This document shows positions 25,958 to 34,193 of a DNA stretch of 64,000 nt, one piece after another. Numbering within the stretch: position 1 is the first letter of the stretch; each line of letters starts with the position of its first letter. Made by a program: the position numbers and the translations under genes. The stretch covers positions 27,864-91,863 of the forward strand of contig PYGH01000007.1 of the NCBI GenBank assembly GCA_003014445.1. Reading direction: 5' to 3'. This stretch comes from Fusobacterium naviforme (lineage in GTDB: Bacteria; Bacillota; Clostridia; Lachnospirales; Lachnospiraceae). Below the pieces are notes generated by a model that was not told where the DNA came from, made no database searches, and saw nothing but the letters and a program-made list of their open reading frames with translations.

Positions 25958-26458
25958 ATGGGAAGGTGCAGAGGGAAGGTCTTTGTGATCTGCGGCAGCG
26001 GTGCCGGAAAGACAAACGCCGCGATCGGCAAGGGCATCAAGTCCCTTGCGGAGGGCAAGACAGTGACCGTGATTCAGTTTCTGAAGGGAAAGGCCAACGA
26101 GGGACTTATGTCTGTCCTGAAGAAACTGGAGCCGGAGATGAAAGCCTTCAGCTTTGAGAAGTATGAGGGCCTGTTTGAGAATCTCTCGGAGGAGGAAAAA
26201 CAGGAAGATCTCATGAATCTTAAGAATGGCATCAGCTTTGCGCGGAAGGTCATGACGACAGCGGGGAGCGATGTGCTGATTCTGGATGAGCTTCTGGGAC
26301 TCGTGGATCTCGGTGTGCTGAGCACCGAGGAACTGAAACGGCTCATTCAGGCAAAGCCGGAGGAGATGGAGCTCGTCATCACCGGGAAGGTGTTTCCGGC
26401 GGAGTTAAAGAAGGATGTAGACTGCATCTCGTATATCGAAAGTATGATTAATACCTGA
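25958..26458 (+). CDS. CobO/BtuR-like P-loop ATPase (corrinoid adenosyltransferase family)
   Basis: A 166-residue P-loop protein with GSGAGKT (residues 13-19), VTVIQFLKG near residue 40 and a Walker B-like LILDELLGLVDLGVLS. These match the CobA/CobO/BtuR corrinoid adenosyltransferase family, which moves the adenosyl group of ATP to cob(I)alamin. It sits directly before dapA, with 13 nt between, so it may serve another role. The ATG at 25958 is preferred over TTG 25937 because AAGGGAG lies between them. Confidence 0.75.
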   Translation: MGRCRGKVFVICGSGAGKTNAAIGKGIKSLAEGKTVTVIQFLKGKANEGLMSVLKKLEPEMKAFSFEKYEGLFENLSEEEKQEDLMNLKNGISFARKVMTTAGSDVLILDELLGLVDLGVLSTEELKRLIQAKPEEMELVITGKVFPAELKKDVDCISYIESMINT

Positions 26459-26471
26459 CGGAGGTAGTGCC

Positions 26472-27359
26472 TTGGCTATATTTGAAGGCTCCGGTGTGGC
26501 CCTTATCACACCGATGAACAGGGATTTCAGTGTAAACTACGATAAGCTGGAGGAGATTATCGAGGAGCAGATCGCAGGCGGAACAGATGCGATCATCGCC
26601 TGCGGAACCACGGGAGAGTCCTCAACGCTCACACATGAGGAGCATATTGAGGTCATCAAGCGCAGCTGTGAGATCGTGAGAGGCAGAATTCCGGTTGTTG
26701 CGGGGACGGGGAGCAATGCTACGGACACGGCGATCTATCTCTCTGTCGAGGCGCAGCGCTGCGGCGCAGACGCGCTGCTGCTGGTGTCTCCCTACTACAA
26801 CAAGACGACACAGAGTGGACTCATTCGCCACTACACAGAGGTGGCGCACGCGGTCACGCTTCCGATTCTGCTCTATAATATTCCCGGGCGCACCGGCATG
26901 ACCATACAGCCGGAGACAATTGCCCATCTGGTAAAAAATGTCGACAATATTGTGGGACTGAAGGAGGCAAGCGGAAACTTTACCGCGATCCTCCGCACAC
27001 TCTCGCTGATGGACGGCGCGCCGATCGAGATTTACTCGGGAAATGACGATCAGATTGTGCCGCTGATGGCACTGGGAGGCAAGGGAGTGATCTCGGTGCT
27101 TGCCAATGTTGCACCGCAGCAGACGCATGATTTATGTATGGCGGCGCTGCATGGAGATATGGCGAAGGCAGCCGCCATGCAGATAGAGGCGGCAGAGCTG
27201 GTTCGTCAGCTCTTTGTCGAGGTGAATCCGATCCCGGTGAAAACAGCCATGAATCTCATGGGCAGAGAGGTGGGGCCGCTTCGTCTTCCGCTCTGTGAGA
27301 TGGAGGAGGAGAATCTCCGAACCCTGAGAGCGGCCATGAAGGAGTATGGTATTCTGTGA
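26472..27359 (+). CDS. dapA: 4-hydroxy-tetrahydrodipicolinate synthase
   Basis: A 295-residue class I aldolase that joins pyruvate and aspartate semialdehyde. Key motifs are CGTTGESSTL (pyruvate site), YYNKTTQSG, the Tyr of YNIPGRTG and the Schiff-base Lys in VGLKEASG. It starts with TTG after GGAGGTAGTGC, giving MAIFEGSGVALITPM. Its stop overlaps the dapB GTG by 4 nt. Confidence 0.96.
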   Translation: MAIFEGSGVALITPMNRDFSVNYDKLEEIIEEQIAGGTDAIIACGTTGESSTLTHEEHIEVIKRSCEIVRGRIPVVAGTGSNATDTAIYLSVEAQRCGADALLLVSPYYNKTTQSGLIRHYTEVAHAVTLPILLYNIPGRTGMTIQPETIAHLVKNVDNIVGLKEASGNFTAILRTLSLMDGAPIEIYSGNDDQIVPLMALGGKGVISVLANVAPQQTHDLCMAALHGDMAKAAAMQIEAAELVRQLFVEVNPIPVKTAMNLMGREVGPLRLPLCEMEEENLRTLRAAMKEYGIL

Positions 27360-28126
27360 TTAATATCATTTTGCATGGCTGCAACGGCCATATGGGAAGA
27401 ATGATCTGTGATACGGCTGCGGAGGAGACAGGTATTCGCATCGCAGCGGGTGTCGATGTTGATACTGCAGTACACTATGATTTTCCGGTCTTTGAGCATA
27501 TGTCTGATATTTCGGGTGTCGAGGCGGATGTGATCATTGACTTTTCGGTGGCGCGCGCAGTGGATGAACTGATCTCCTATGTTGAGAAAACACAGATCCC
27601 CGCCATCATCTGTACGACTGGGCTCACGATGGAGCAGCAGATCCGACTGGAGGAGGCATCCAAGAAGACGGCTCTGCTTCGCAGTGCCAATATGGCGCTG
27701 GGGGTGAATCTGCTGATCAGGCTTGCGGCGGACGCCGCAAAAATTCTTGCGGCGAATGGCTATGACATTGAGATCGTGGAGAAGCATCACAGACGCAAGG
27801 TGGATGCGCCGAGCGGAACTGCACTTGCCATTGCGGATTCCATTAATGATGCCTGCGACGGACAGTTTCGCTATGTCTACGGGCGTTCCGAGCGCCATGA
27901 GGCCAGGGATCCACATGAGATCGGTATTTCAGCGGTGCGCGGCGGAACAATTCCCGGGGATCATGATGTGATCTTTGCCGGAGAGGACGAGCTCATTACG
28001 CTGAGCCACACCGCCTACAGCCGGAAGATCTGGGCAAAAGGCGCCTTTACTGCGGCGCGCTTCCTCGCCGGAAAGCCCGCTGGTTACTATACCATGGCGG
28101 ATGTGATCGGAGATGTGCTGAAGTGA
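27356..28126 (+). CDS. dapB: 4-hydroxy-tetrahydrodipicolinate reductase
   Basis: A 256-residue NAD(P)H enzyme that follows DapA. The N-terminal GCNGHMGRM is the nucleotide-binding motif; HHRRKVDAPSGTA carries the catalytic His/Lys pair. It starts with GTG (GTGA overlap with dapA). The pair feeds both lysine and meso-DAP for peptidoglycan. Confidence 0.96.
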   Translation: MINIILHGCNGHMGRMICDTAAEETGIRIAAGVDVDTAVHYDFPVFEHMSDISGVEADVIIDFSVARAVDELISYVEKTQIPAIICTTGLTMEQQIRLEEASKKTALLRSANMALGVNLLIRLAADAAKILAANGYDIEIVEKHHRRKVDAPSGTALAIADSINDACDGQFRYVYGRSERHEARDPHEIGISAVRGGTIPGDHDVIFAGEDELITLSHTAYSRKIWAKGAFTAARFLAGKPAGYYTMADVIGDVLK

Positions 28127-28201
28127 CAGCAGTAGCACTGCACCTCGGGCGGCGTGTTTCACTCCGCATACTTTGAGTAAAACTGGAAAGGAACTTCGCG
28201 T

Positions 28202-28924
28202 ATGGAAAAACGGGAGATGATTTCCGACGGCAGTACAGCGAGCGTGTATCGCACGGATGATCCGTCTCTTATGCTGGTTTCCCGCAAGGATACACTGACA
28301 GATCTGCGCTCCGGTCGCAGCGGGAATTTCCCCGGGAAAGGGGCGCTGTGCAGCAGGATGAGCGCACACGTCTTCCGCTATCTGGAGACGCAGGGCCTTC
28401 GCACGGCTTTTGTGGAGGAAACCACAGACACAGACTGCCTCTTCCGTGAGACAGAGCGCATTCCCCTGCGCATCCGGGTGAGGAGTTACAGCGCGGGCGC
28501 TTTTGCGGAGCGCACAGGGCTCGCTGAAGGGACGGCCCTCCCGCAGCCCACAGCAGAATTCCGCTACTGCAAAGAGGGACTCGGAGAACCGATGATCAAC
28601 GGCTATGATGCACTGGCTCTGAAGCTCGTCACAGAGACGGAGATCGAGAAAATTGTAAAGACGGCCTTTCGTGTCAATGAGTTGCTGAGCGTCTATTTCG
28701 CGAAGCGGAAGCTGGATCTCGTCGATCTCAGCGTGGAGTTTGGAAGATATAAGGAGGAGCTGCTGATCACAGGGGAATATTCTCCGGATACCATGCGCCT
28801 CTGGGACAGTGAAACACATGAAAGACTTGACAGCGAGCGTTTCCTGAAGAATCTGGGAAACGTTCAGGATGCGTACGCAGAACTCGGCAGACGGCTGGGC
28901 CTTAGCGGGCACAGCTCATCCTGA
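28202..28924 (+). CDS. purC: SAICAR synthase
   Basis: A 240-residue phosphoribosylaminoimidazole-succinocarboxamide synthase, of de novo purine synthesis. Motifs include SDGSTASVY at the N-terminal ATP site, PLRIRVRSYSAGAFAERTGL, FRYCKEGLGEPMING and DLSVEFGRYKEELLITGEYSPDTMRLWD near the C-terminus. The length is typical. A GGAAAGGAAC Shine-Dalgarno precedes the ATG. It is followed by purB. Confidence 0.92.
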   Translation: MEKREMISDGSTASVYRTDDPSLMLVSRKDTLTDLRSGRSGNFPGKGALCSRMSAHVFRYLETQGLRTAFVEETTDTDCLFRETERIPLRIRVRSYSAGAFAERTGLAEGTALPQPTAEFRYCKEGLGEPMINGYDALALKLVTETEIEKIVKTAFRVNELLSVYFAKRKLDLVDLSVEFGRYKEELLITGEYSPDTMRLWDSETHERLDSERFLKNLGNVQDAYAELGRRLGLSGHSSS

Positions 28925-28933
28925 GAAAACTAT

Positions 28934-28980
28934 AAGCCCCGGCTTTCCTCACCGACAGAGTGTGAGGAGGGTCGAGGCTT
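28934..28980 (+). terminator. Long stem-loop between purC and purB
   Basis: AAGCC...GGCTT, CGGC...GTCG and CCTCAC...GTGAGG nest into one long stem. The T run afterwards is poor (CTCTCATG). It may terminate purC transcripts or belong to a structured purB leader. Confidence 0.5.
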
Positions 28981-29059
28981 CTCTCATGTGGTGCGAAACA
29001 CCTTTTGCGTTCATTCTGCATGAGTGAGAATCAATTGCTGAAAGTGGAGGAGAGAAGTG

Positions 29060-30499
29060 ATGTCAAAGAATTACAGCGCTTACACCAGCCCTCTTTCTGA
29101 GCGCTATGCGTCAAAGGAGATGCAGTACATTTTTTCGCAGGAGAAGAAATTCAGAACCTGGCGCAGACTCTGGATCGCTCTGGCGGAGACAGAGCGTGAG
29201 CTCGGACTGAATATCAGCGAGGAACAGATTGCAGAGCTGAAGAGCTACGCGGAGAATATCAATTATGAGGTGGCGGAGGCGCAGGAGAAGCTCGTGCGTC
29301 ACGACGTGATGAGTCATGTCTATGCCTACGGCGTGCAGTGTCCGAAGGCGAAGGGGATCATTCATCTTGGTGCGACCAGTTGTTATGTCGGAGACAACAC
29401 GGATATCATCCTCATGACTGAGGGGCTGAGGCTTTTGAGAGAGCGCCTCGTGAATGTGATTGCGGAGCTGTCCGTCTTTGCGGAGCGCTACAGAGAGCTT
29501 CCGACACTTGCCTTCACACATTTTCAGCCAGCACAGCCGACTACGGTCGGAAAGCGCGCGACGCTCTGGATCAATGAGCTGCTGCTGGATCTTGAGGATC
29601 TGAACTATGTACTGAGCGGCATGAAACTGTTGGGGTGCAAGGGCACCACCGGAACGCAGGCAAGCTTCAAGGAGCTCTTTGAGGGGGATGAGGAGAAGAT
29701 ACGCCGCATTGACCCGATGATCGCAGAAAAGATGGGCTTTGCCTCCTGTGTTGCAGTCTCCGGGCAGACCTACTCGAGGAAGGTGGATGCCAGAGTTCTG
29801 AATGTTCTCGCGGGTATTGCGCAGAGTGCCCATAAGTTCTCCAATGATATCCGGCTTCTTCAGCACCTGAAGGAGGTGGAGGAGCCCTTTGAGAAGACGC
29901 AGATCGGATCCTCTGCCATGGCCTATAAACGGAATCCCATGCGCTGTGAGCGCATGGCCTCTCTCGCGGATTACGTGCTGAGCGATGTTCTGAATCCGAT
30001 GATAGTCTCGAGCACACAGTGGTTTGAGCGCACGCTGGACGATTCCGCCAATAAGCGCATTTCCGTCCCGGAGGCCTTTCTTGCAGTGGACGGCATCCTT
30101 TTGCTGTACTTAAATGTGGTGGATGGGCTTGTTGTATATCCTAAGGTGATTGAGAAGCATCTCATGGCGGAGCTTCCCTTCATGGCCACTGAAAACATTA
30201 TGATGGATGCGGTAAAGGCAGGCGGCGACCGTCAGGAGCTGCACGAGCGGATACGGCAGCTGTCCATGGAGGCGGGGCGCCACGTAAAGGAAGAGGGAAG
30301 GGACAATGATCTTCTGGAGCTGATCGCCGCCGATCCGGCCTTTAAGCTGAATCTTGAGGATCTTGAGAGGACAATGGAACCGAGGCGCTATGTAGGAAGA
30401 AGTCCGGAGCAGGTCACGGATTTTCTTGCCGCCGAGGTGGCGCCTGTCCTAAGGGAGTACAGTGCGCTGCTCGGAGAGAAGGCGGAGATCAGTATCTGA
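29060..30499 (+). CDS. purB: Adenylosuccinate lyase
   Basis: A 479-residue fumarase-superfamily lyase acting on SAICAR and adenylosuccinate. The superfamily signature GSSAMAYKRNPM is near residues 284-307, THFQPAQPTTVGKR carries the base-region His, and SHVYAYG/HLGATSCYVGDN the substrate site. GGAGGAGAGAAGTG precedes the ATG; a GTG three bases earlier is possible. It is the long PurB form common in Clostridia. Confidence 0.95.
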   Translation: MSKNYSAYTSPLSERYASKEMQYIFSQEKKFRTWRRLWIALAETERELGLNISEEQIAELKSYAENINYEVAEAQEKLVRHDVMSHVYAYGVQCPKAKGIIHLGATSCYVGDNTDIILMTEGLRLLRERLVNVIAELSVFAERYRELPTLAFTHFQPAQPTTVGKRATLWINELLLDLEDLNYVLSGMKLLGCKGTTGTQASFKELFEGDEEKIRRIDPMIAEKMGFASCVAVSGQTYSRKVDARVLNVLAGIAQSAHKFSNDIRLLQHLKEVEEPFEKTQIGSSAMAYKRNPMRCERMASLADYVLSDVLNPMIVSSTQWFERTLDDSANKRISVPEAFLAVDGILLLYLNVVDGLVVYPKVIEKHLMAELPFMATENIMMDAVKAGGDRQELHERIRQLSMEAGRHVKEEGRDNDLLELIAADPAFKLNLEDLERTMEPRRYVGRSPEQVTDFLAAEVAPVLREYSALLGEKAEISI

Positions 30500-30533
30500 A
30501 AGCAGATCTCCAATGGACCGGGCAGAGAGGAGA

Positions 30534-30746
30534 TTATCTATCGCGGCCGGAATGCCGGATGATCAGAAGATAGCCGTAGATCACTGCCGGGATGACGACA
30601 TCGGAGAAGATGAGAACCCGGAGCAGCGGAAGAGAGGAGCTGCCGCCAAAGATACCGACAAGGAGAGTGGCTGCAAACAGGATCAGGATGAGCAGAGCGA
30701 GCAGCAGTGCCGCGATGCGCCGGAATGCGGAACGTTCAGGCTTCAT
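30534..30746 (-). CDS. Small two-helix membrane protein
   Basis: A 70-residue protein with two predicted transmembrane helices (about 10-30 and 44-62) and charged ends (MKPERSAFRR..., ...RHSGRDR). An AGAAAGGAGC ribosome-binding site precedes the ATG at 30746. It follows the ABC-F gene on the same strand with a hairpin between. I do not recognise the family. Confidence 0.65.
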   Translation of the reverse strand: MKPERSAFRRIAALLLALLILILFAATLLVGIFGGSSSLPLLRVLIFSDVVIPAVIYGYLLIIRHSGRDR

Positions 30747-30911
30747 AAAAGCTCCTTTCTGTTGAGAGCTCAGGGATGAGACTTCTCGCCTGAGCCTGTG
30801 TCTTGCAATGTTCAGTGAAAGAAATAAAGTCCGCAGGCGGACCTCAGCTCCTCTCACTCATGGGGGGAGCTTGTCAGATCGGGGGGGTTCTATATGACTA
30901 TATGATGAGAG

Positions 30912-30935
30912 AAGCGCCGTGTGTCTGCGGCGCTT
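30912..30935 (-). terminator. Hairpin at the end of the ABC-F gene
   Basis: AAGCGCCG (30912-30919) and CGGCGCTT (30928-30935) form an 8-bp stem beginning at the stop codon on the minus strand; a weak pyrimidine tract follows. Confidence 0.5.
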
Positions 30936-32890
30936 TATGCGTCCTCCGCCAGCTCCTCCCACTCTGCATAGAGCTGCTCAAGCTCAGCCTCGTTTGCTTC
31001 CTTTCGCCGCTGAATCTCAAGTAGCGCGGCAGCATCGCGCTGGTTTTCGGGGAGAAGAAATTCCGCCTCAATCGTCCTCAGTGTCTCCTCCAGCGTGTGG
31101 ATGCGCTGCTCGCACTGCGAGAGTGCATTTTTTCTCTTCTTTTCGAGCGCCTTCTGCGCTTTCGCGTGCTCCCAGTCAGCGCGGGCGCTGTCTGTGCTTC
31201 CGGCTTCACTGCTGCGCGCGGCATAAGCTGCGGAGACAGATACACCGGAACCTGCGGGGCCGCTCAGCGCGGCGGCGCGCTCCACATCTGCTTTCTTCTC
31301 CAGATAGTAGTCGTAATTCCCGATGTAATTTAAGAGCTGTCCGCTGGTCAGATTCAGAATTCTGGTCGCGGTGCGGTTGATGAAGTAGCGGTCGTGTGAG
31401 ACGTAGAGTACCGTGCCTGGAAAGGCGCGGAGCGCGGTTTCCAGCACCTCCTTGCTCACCATATCAAGATGATTCGTCGGCTCGTCAAGAATCAGAAAAT
31501 TGGCGTGGGACAGCATGAGCTTTGCGAGGGATACTCTGCCGCGCTCGCCGCCGGAGAGCTCCGAGATCCGCTTGAAGACCTCGTCCCCGGTGAAGAGGAA
31601 GGCGGCGAGCATATTCCGGACCTCTGTGTTATTCATATCCGGCCAGCTGTCCTGAAGCTCCTCAAAAAGCGTCTTCTCGGGGTGCAGTACCTGGTGCTCC
31701 TGATCGTAATAGGCGACCATGACGCGTGCGCCGAGCGTCACAGAGCCTTCATCCGGCGAGAGCAGCCCGTTGATGATTTTCAGTATCGTCGTCTTTCCGC
31801 TGCCGTTGTCTCCGAGAATTGCCACATGCTCCCCACGCTTCAGGGAGAAAGAGAGGTCTGTAAAGAGCGGTTCCGCTCCAAAGGCCTTTGCGATATGCTC
31901 CACCTGAAGCACATCGTTGCCGCTGGCCTCCTCCATGGAAAAACGAAGCTCCATGTCGGCCTTTTCCTCATCAGGACGCTTCAGACGTTCTACCTTTCCA
32001 AGAAGTTTCTCCCGACTCTCGGCCCGCTTTATGGACTTCTCGCGGTTGAAGGAGCGAAGTTTTAAGATGACCTCCTCCTGATGCTTCAGCTCCTGCTGCT
32101 GATTGAGGTAGGCCTTTCGTGCCGCCTCGCGCACAGCAGCCTTTTTCTCCGCATAGGCTGTGTAATTTCCACTGTAGCTGGATACATGTCCCGCATCAAT
32201 ATCGATGACCTTCGTCACAATGCGATCCAGAAAAAAGCGGTCGTGCGAGACGATCAGCACGGTGCCGGGATAGTTCATGAGATAGGTCTCAAGCCACTCG
32301 ATGCTAGAGAGATCCAGATGGTTGGTCGGCTCGTCAAGAAGGATGAGCTCCGGCGCCTCCAGAAGGAGCTTTCCCAGAAAGACGCGTGTCTTCTGCCCGC
32401 CGGAGAGTGTGTGCATGGGCCGCTCCGCATCCTCCTCCGAGAAGCCGAGACCGTTCAATATGCCGTTTACGCGGCTCTCCGCGGAGTAGCCGTCTGCGAG
32501 CTCATAGCTATGCTCCAGCGCGGTATATTCTCTGTACAGTGTCTCCAGCTCCGTGCCGGAGGTGTTTTTCATCTGCTCCCGCAGAAAAGCCATGCGTGCC
32601 TCCATATCGCGTATGGGCTGAATGACCTGTGTCAGCTCCTCGCGCACGCTGAGCTCGGAGTCGATTGTGTTGTTCTGCTTCAGATAACCCATGCGGCAGT
32701 CCCGCCTCAGGGAGATATTTCCCTCGTCAGCCGTCAGCTCTCCGGTGATGAGGTTTAAAAGTGTCGTCTTACCCGCGCCATTCAGCCCCACGATGGCTGC
32801 TCTGTCGCGCTCATTCAGAAAAAAGGAGGCATCCTCTATGATACGCTCACCTGCGAAGGCCTTGGAGATGTGTGCTACATTTAAAATCAT
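30935..32890 (-). CDS. ABC-F family ATPase
   Basis: A 651-residue cytoplasmic ABC-F protein with two ABC cassettes and no membrane domain. The first has VGLNGAGKTTLLNL and LSGGQKTRVFLGKLLL; the second has LGDNGSGKTTILKI and LSGGERGRVSLAKLML, each with an LDEPTNHLD Walker B. A charged linker joins them and a coiled-coil tail follows. ABC-F proteins act on ribosomes in translation or antibiotic protection; this type is YdiF-like. The ATG at 32890 follows AGGAGCGGAA. Its promoter is divergent from rex and overlaps a Rex-like operator. Confidence 0.9.
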   Translation of the reverse strand: MILNVAHISKAFAGERIIEDASFFLNERDRAAIVGLNGAGKTTLLNLITGELTADEGNISLRRDCRMGYLKQNNTIDSELSVREELTQVIQPIRDMEARMAFLREQMKNTSGTELETLYREYTALEHSYELADGYSAESRVNGILNGLGFSEEDAERPMHTLSGGQKTRVFLGKLLLEAPELILLDEPTNHLDLSSIEWLETYLMNYPGTVLIVSHDRFFLDRIVTKVIDIDAGHVSSYSGNYTAYAEKKAAVREAARKAYLNQQQELKHQEEVILKLRSFNREKSIKRAESREKLLGKVERLKRPDEEKADMELRFSMEEASGNDVLQVEHIAKAFGAEPLFTDLSFSLKRGEHVAILGDNGSGKTTILKIINGLLSPDEGSVTLGARVMVAYYDQEHQVLHPEKTLFEELQDSWPDMNNTEVRNMLAAFLFTGDEVFKRISELSGGERGRVSLAKLMLSHANFLILDEPTNHLDMVSKEVLETALRAFPGTVLYVSHDRYFINRTATRILNLTSGQLLNYIGNYDYYLEKKADVERAAALSGPAGSGVSVSAAYAARSSEAGSTDSARADWEHAKAQKALEKKRKNALSQCEQRIHTLEETLRTIEAEFLLPENQRDAAALLEIQRRKEANEAELEQLYAEWEELAEDA

Positions 32891-32962
32891 TTCCGCTCCT
32901 TTGAATCCGGCTCCGAACGCTGTTTCCTGCTGTTGAAAATGCCGGATTTCAGTACTGAAACC

Positions 32963-32991
32963 AGTATACCCGAATGTGAAATGATTGACAA
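32963..32991 (-). promoter_or_regulatory. Sigma-A promoter of the ABC-F gene
   Basis: On the minus strand: TTGTCA (32991-32986), 17 nt, TATACT (32968-32963). The -35 box overlaps that of the rex promoter. Confidence 0.65.
32974..32991. promoter_or_regulatory. Rex operator-like palindrome
   Basis: ATGTGAA-ATGA-TTGACAA matches the Rex consensus TTGTGAA-N4-TTCACAA at 12 of 14 positions. It covers the -35 boxes of both divergent promoters, so Rex bound there should block both. Rex senses the NADH/NAD ratio. Confidence 0.65.
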
Positions 32992-33013
32992 GGACTGTAA
33001 AAATCACTATACT
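32985..33013 (+). promoter_or_regulatory. Sigma-A promoter of the rex operon
   Basis: TTGACA (32985-32990), 17 nt, TATACT (33008-33013). Transcription would begin near 33020. Confidence 0.8.
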
Positions 33014-33078
33014 GATTTTGTATTATGCCATCGGGAAGGTATATTTTGCCCGGGCCAGAGCAGGAGAGCATTGACAGA

Positions 33079-33807
33079 GTGAAAGAAAAAATTTCGAAGG
33101 CAGTTATATCCAGACTTCCGCGATATTACAGGTATCTTGCAGATCTGAAGGAGGAAAATGTTGACAGGATTTCTTCCAACGATCTGGCAAAGCGCATGCA
33201 TGTGACAGCCTCACAGATTCGTCAGGATCTGAACAATTTCGGCGGCTTCGGTCAACAGGGCTACGGCTACAATGTGAGTTATCTGCACGGTGAGATCGGG
33301 AAGCTTCTGGGGATAGATCGTCAGAATAAGGTGATTATTATCGGTGCCGGCCATATTGGACAGGCACTGGCAAATTATCAGAACTTCAGCAGAAGGGGCT
33401 TTCTTGTCAAGGCCCTCTTTGATATTGATCCCGAGGTGATAGGCAGGAATATACGGGGAGCCGAGGTATATAGTCTGGACAGACTGGAGGAGTATCTCGC
33501 GGAGAATGAAGTTGATATTGCGACGCTCACCCTCCCGCGGGATCGGGCGCTGGAGGTCGCAAACCGCCTCTGCGCCTGCGGAATCAAGGCGATATGGAAC
33601 TTTGCGCACACAGATCTTAATGTGGGAGAGGATGTTCTGGTGGAGAATGTACACCTCTCCGAGAGTCTGATGCAGCTCTCCTATCGCATGCTGGCGGCAC
33701 GCGAGGCGGAGGAGGAGAGGATGAAGCACGCGGAACAGCTGAAGCTGGATCACAGGAGAAGATCTGAGAAGGCAAGCGGGCTGCGGAAGGAGCTTCCGGG
33801 AGCATGA
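33079..33807 (+). CDS. rex: Redox-sensing transcriptional repressor Rex
   Basis: A 242-residue protein from the GTG at 33079. It has an N-terminal winged helix (RLPRYYRYL; ASQIRQDLNNFGGFGQQGYGYNV) and a C-terminal Rossmann domain (IIGAGHIGQAL). Rex represses fermentative and respiratory genes at low NADH. The earlier in-frame ATG at 33025 would lie only about 5 nt from the transcription start and has no ribosome-binding site, whereas CAGGAGAG lies 10 nt before the GTG. The stop overlaps acpS. Confidence 0.93.
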   Translation: MKEKISKAVISRLPRYYRYLADLKEENVDRISSNDLAKRMHVTASQIRQDLNNFGGFGQQGYGYNVSYLHGEIGKLLGIDRQNKVIIIGAGHIGQALANYQNFSRRGFLVKALFDIDPEVIGRNIRGAEVYSLDRLEEYLAENEVDIATLTLPRDRALEVANRLCACGIKAIWNFAHTDLNVGEDVLVENVHLSESLMQLSYRMLAAREAEEERMKHAEQLKLDHRRRSEKASGLRKELPGA

Positions 33808-34193
33808 TCATCGGCGTCGGGACAGACATTACCGAAATCGAACGAATGGAACAGGCCCTTAGAAGTGAGGGTTTTTTGAGACGCGTCTTTACTGAGGAAG
33901 AACGCCGGCAGTCGAAGGGGAGGGCTCCCTTTCTCGCCGGCTGTTTTGCTGTTAAGGAAGCAGTGGTAAAATGTTTCGGAACCGGCTTCTCAGGACTGGA
34001 GCCCGCAGAAATTGAGGTTCTGCGGGATGAGAGAGGCAAGCCTGTTGTGCAGCTTTATGGAGCTGCAGCGGCCTGCTTCTCAGAAAAGAAGGGGAGCCGC
34101 ATTGAGGTCTCCATCAGCAATACGAAGGAGCTGGCTGTCGCCTTTGCAGTGCTGGAGGGAGAGGAAGGCGAGGTGCGCTGTGACAGAGCTTGA
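33804..34193 (+). CDS. acpS: Holo-[acyl-carrier-protein] synthase
   Basis: A 129-residue phosphopantetheinyl transferase. The magnesium/CoA motifs are GVGTDITEIERM at residues 4-15 and FAVKEAVVKCFGTG near residue 50. It moves 4'-phosphopantetheine from CoA to apo-ACP. The ATG overlaps the rex stop (ATGA) and its own end overlaps nnrD by 14 nt. Confidence 0.95.
   Translation: MIIGVGTDITEIERMEQALRSEGFLRRVFTEEERRQSKGRAPFLAGCFAVKEAVVKCFGTGFSGLEPAEIEVLRDERGKPVVQLYGAAAACFSEKKGSRIEVSISNTKELAVAFAVLEGEEGEVRCDRA

Noticed and set aside
32081..32758. A 225-codon plus-strand frame inside the ABC-F gene
   Set aside because: It is the complement of conserved ABC cassette sequence and shows no protein-family pattern.
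33025..33078. ATG 33025 as the start of rex
   Set aside because: It is about 5 nt from the predicted transcription start and has no Shine-Dalgarno; the GTG at 33079 fits Rex N-termini better.
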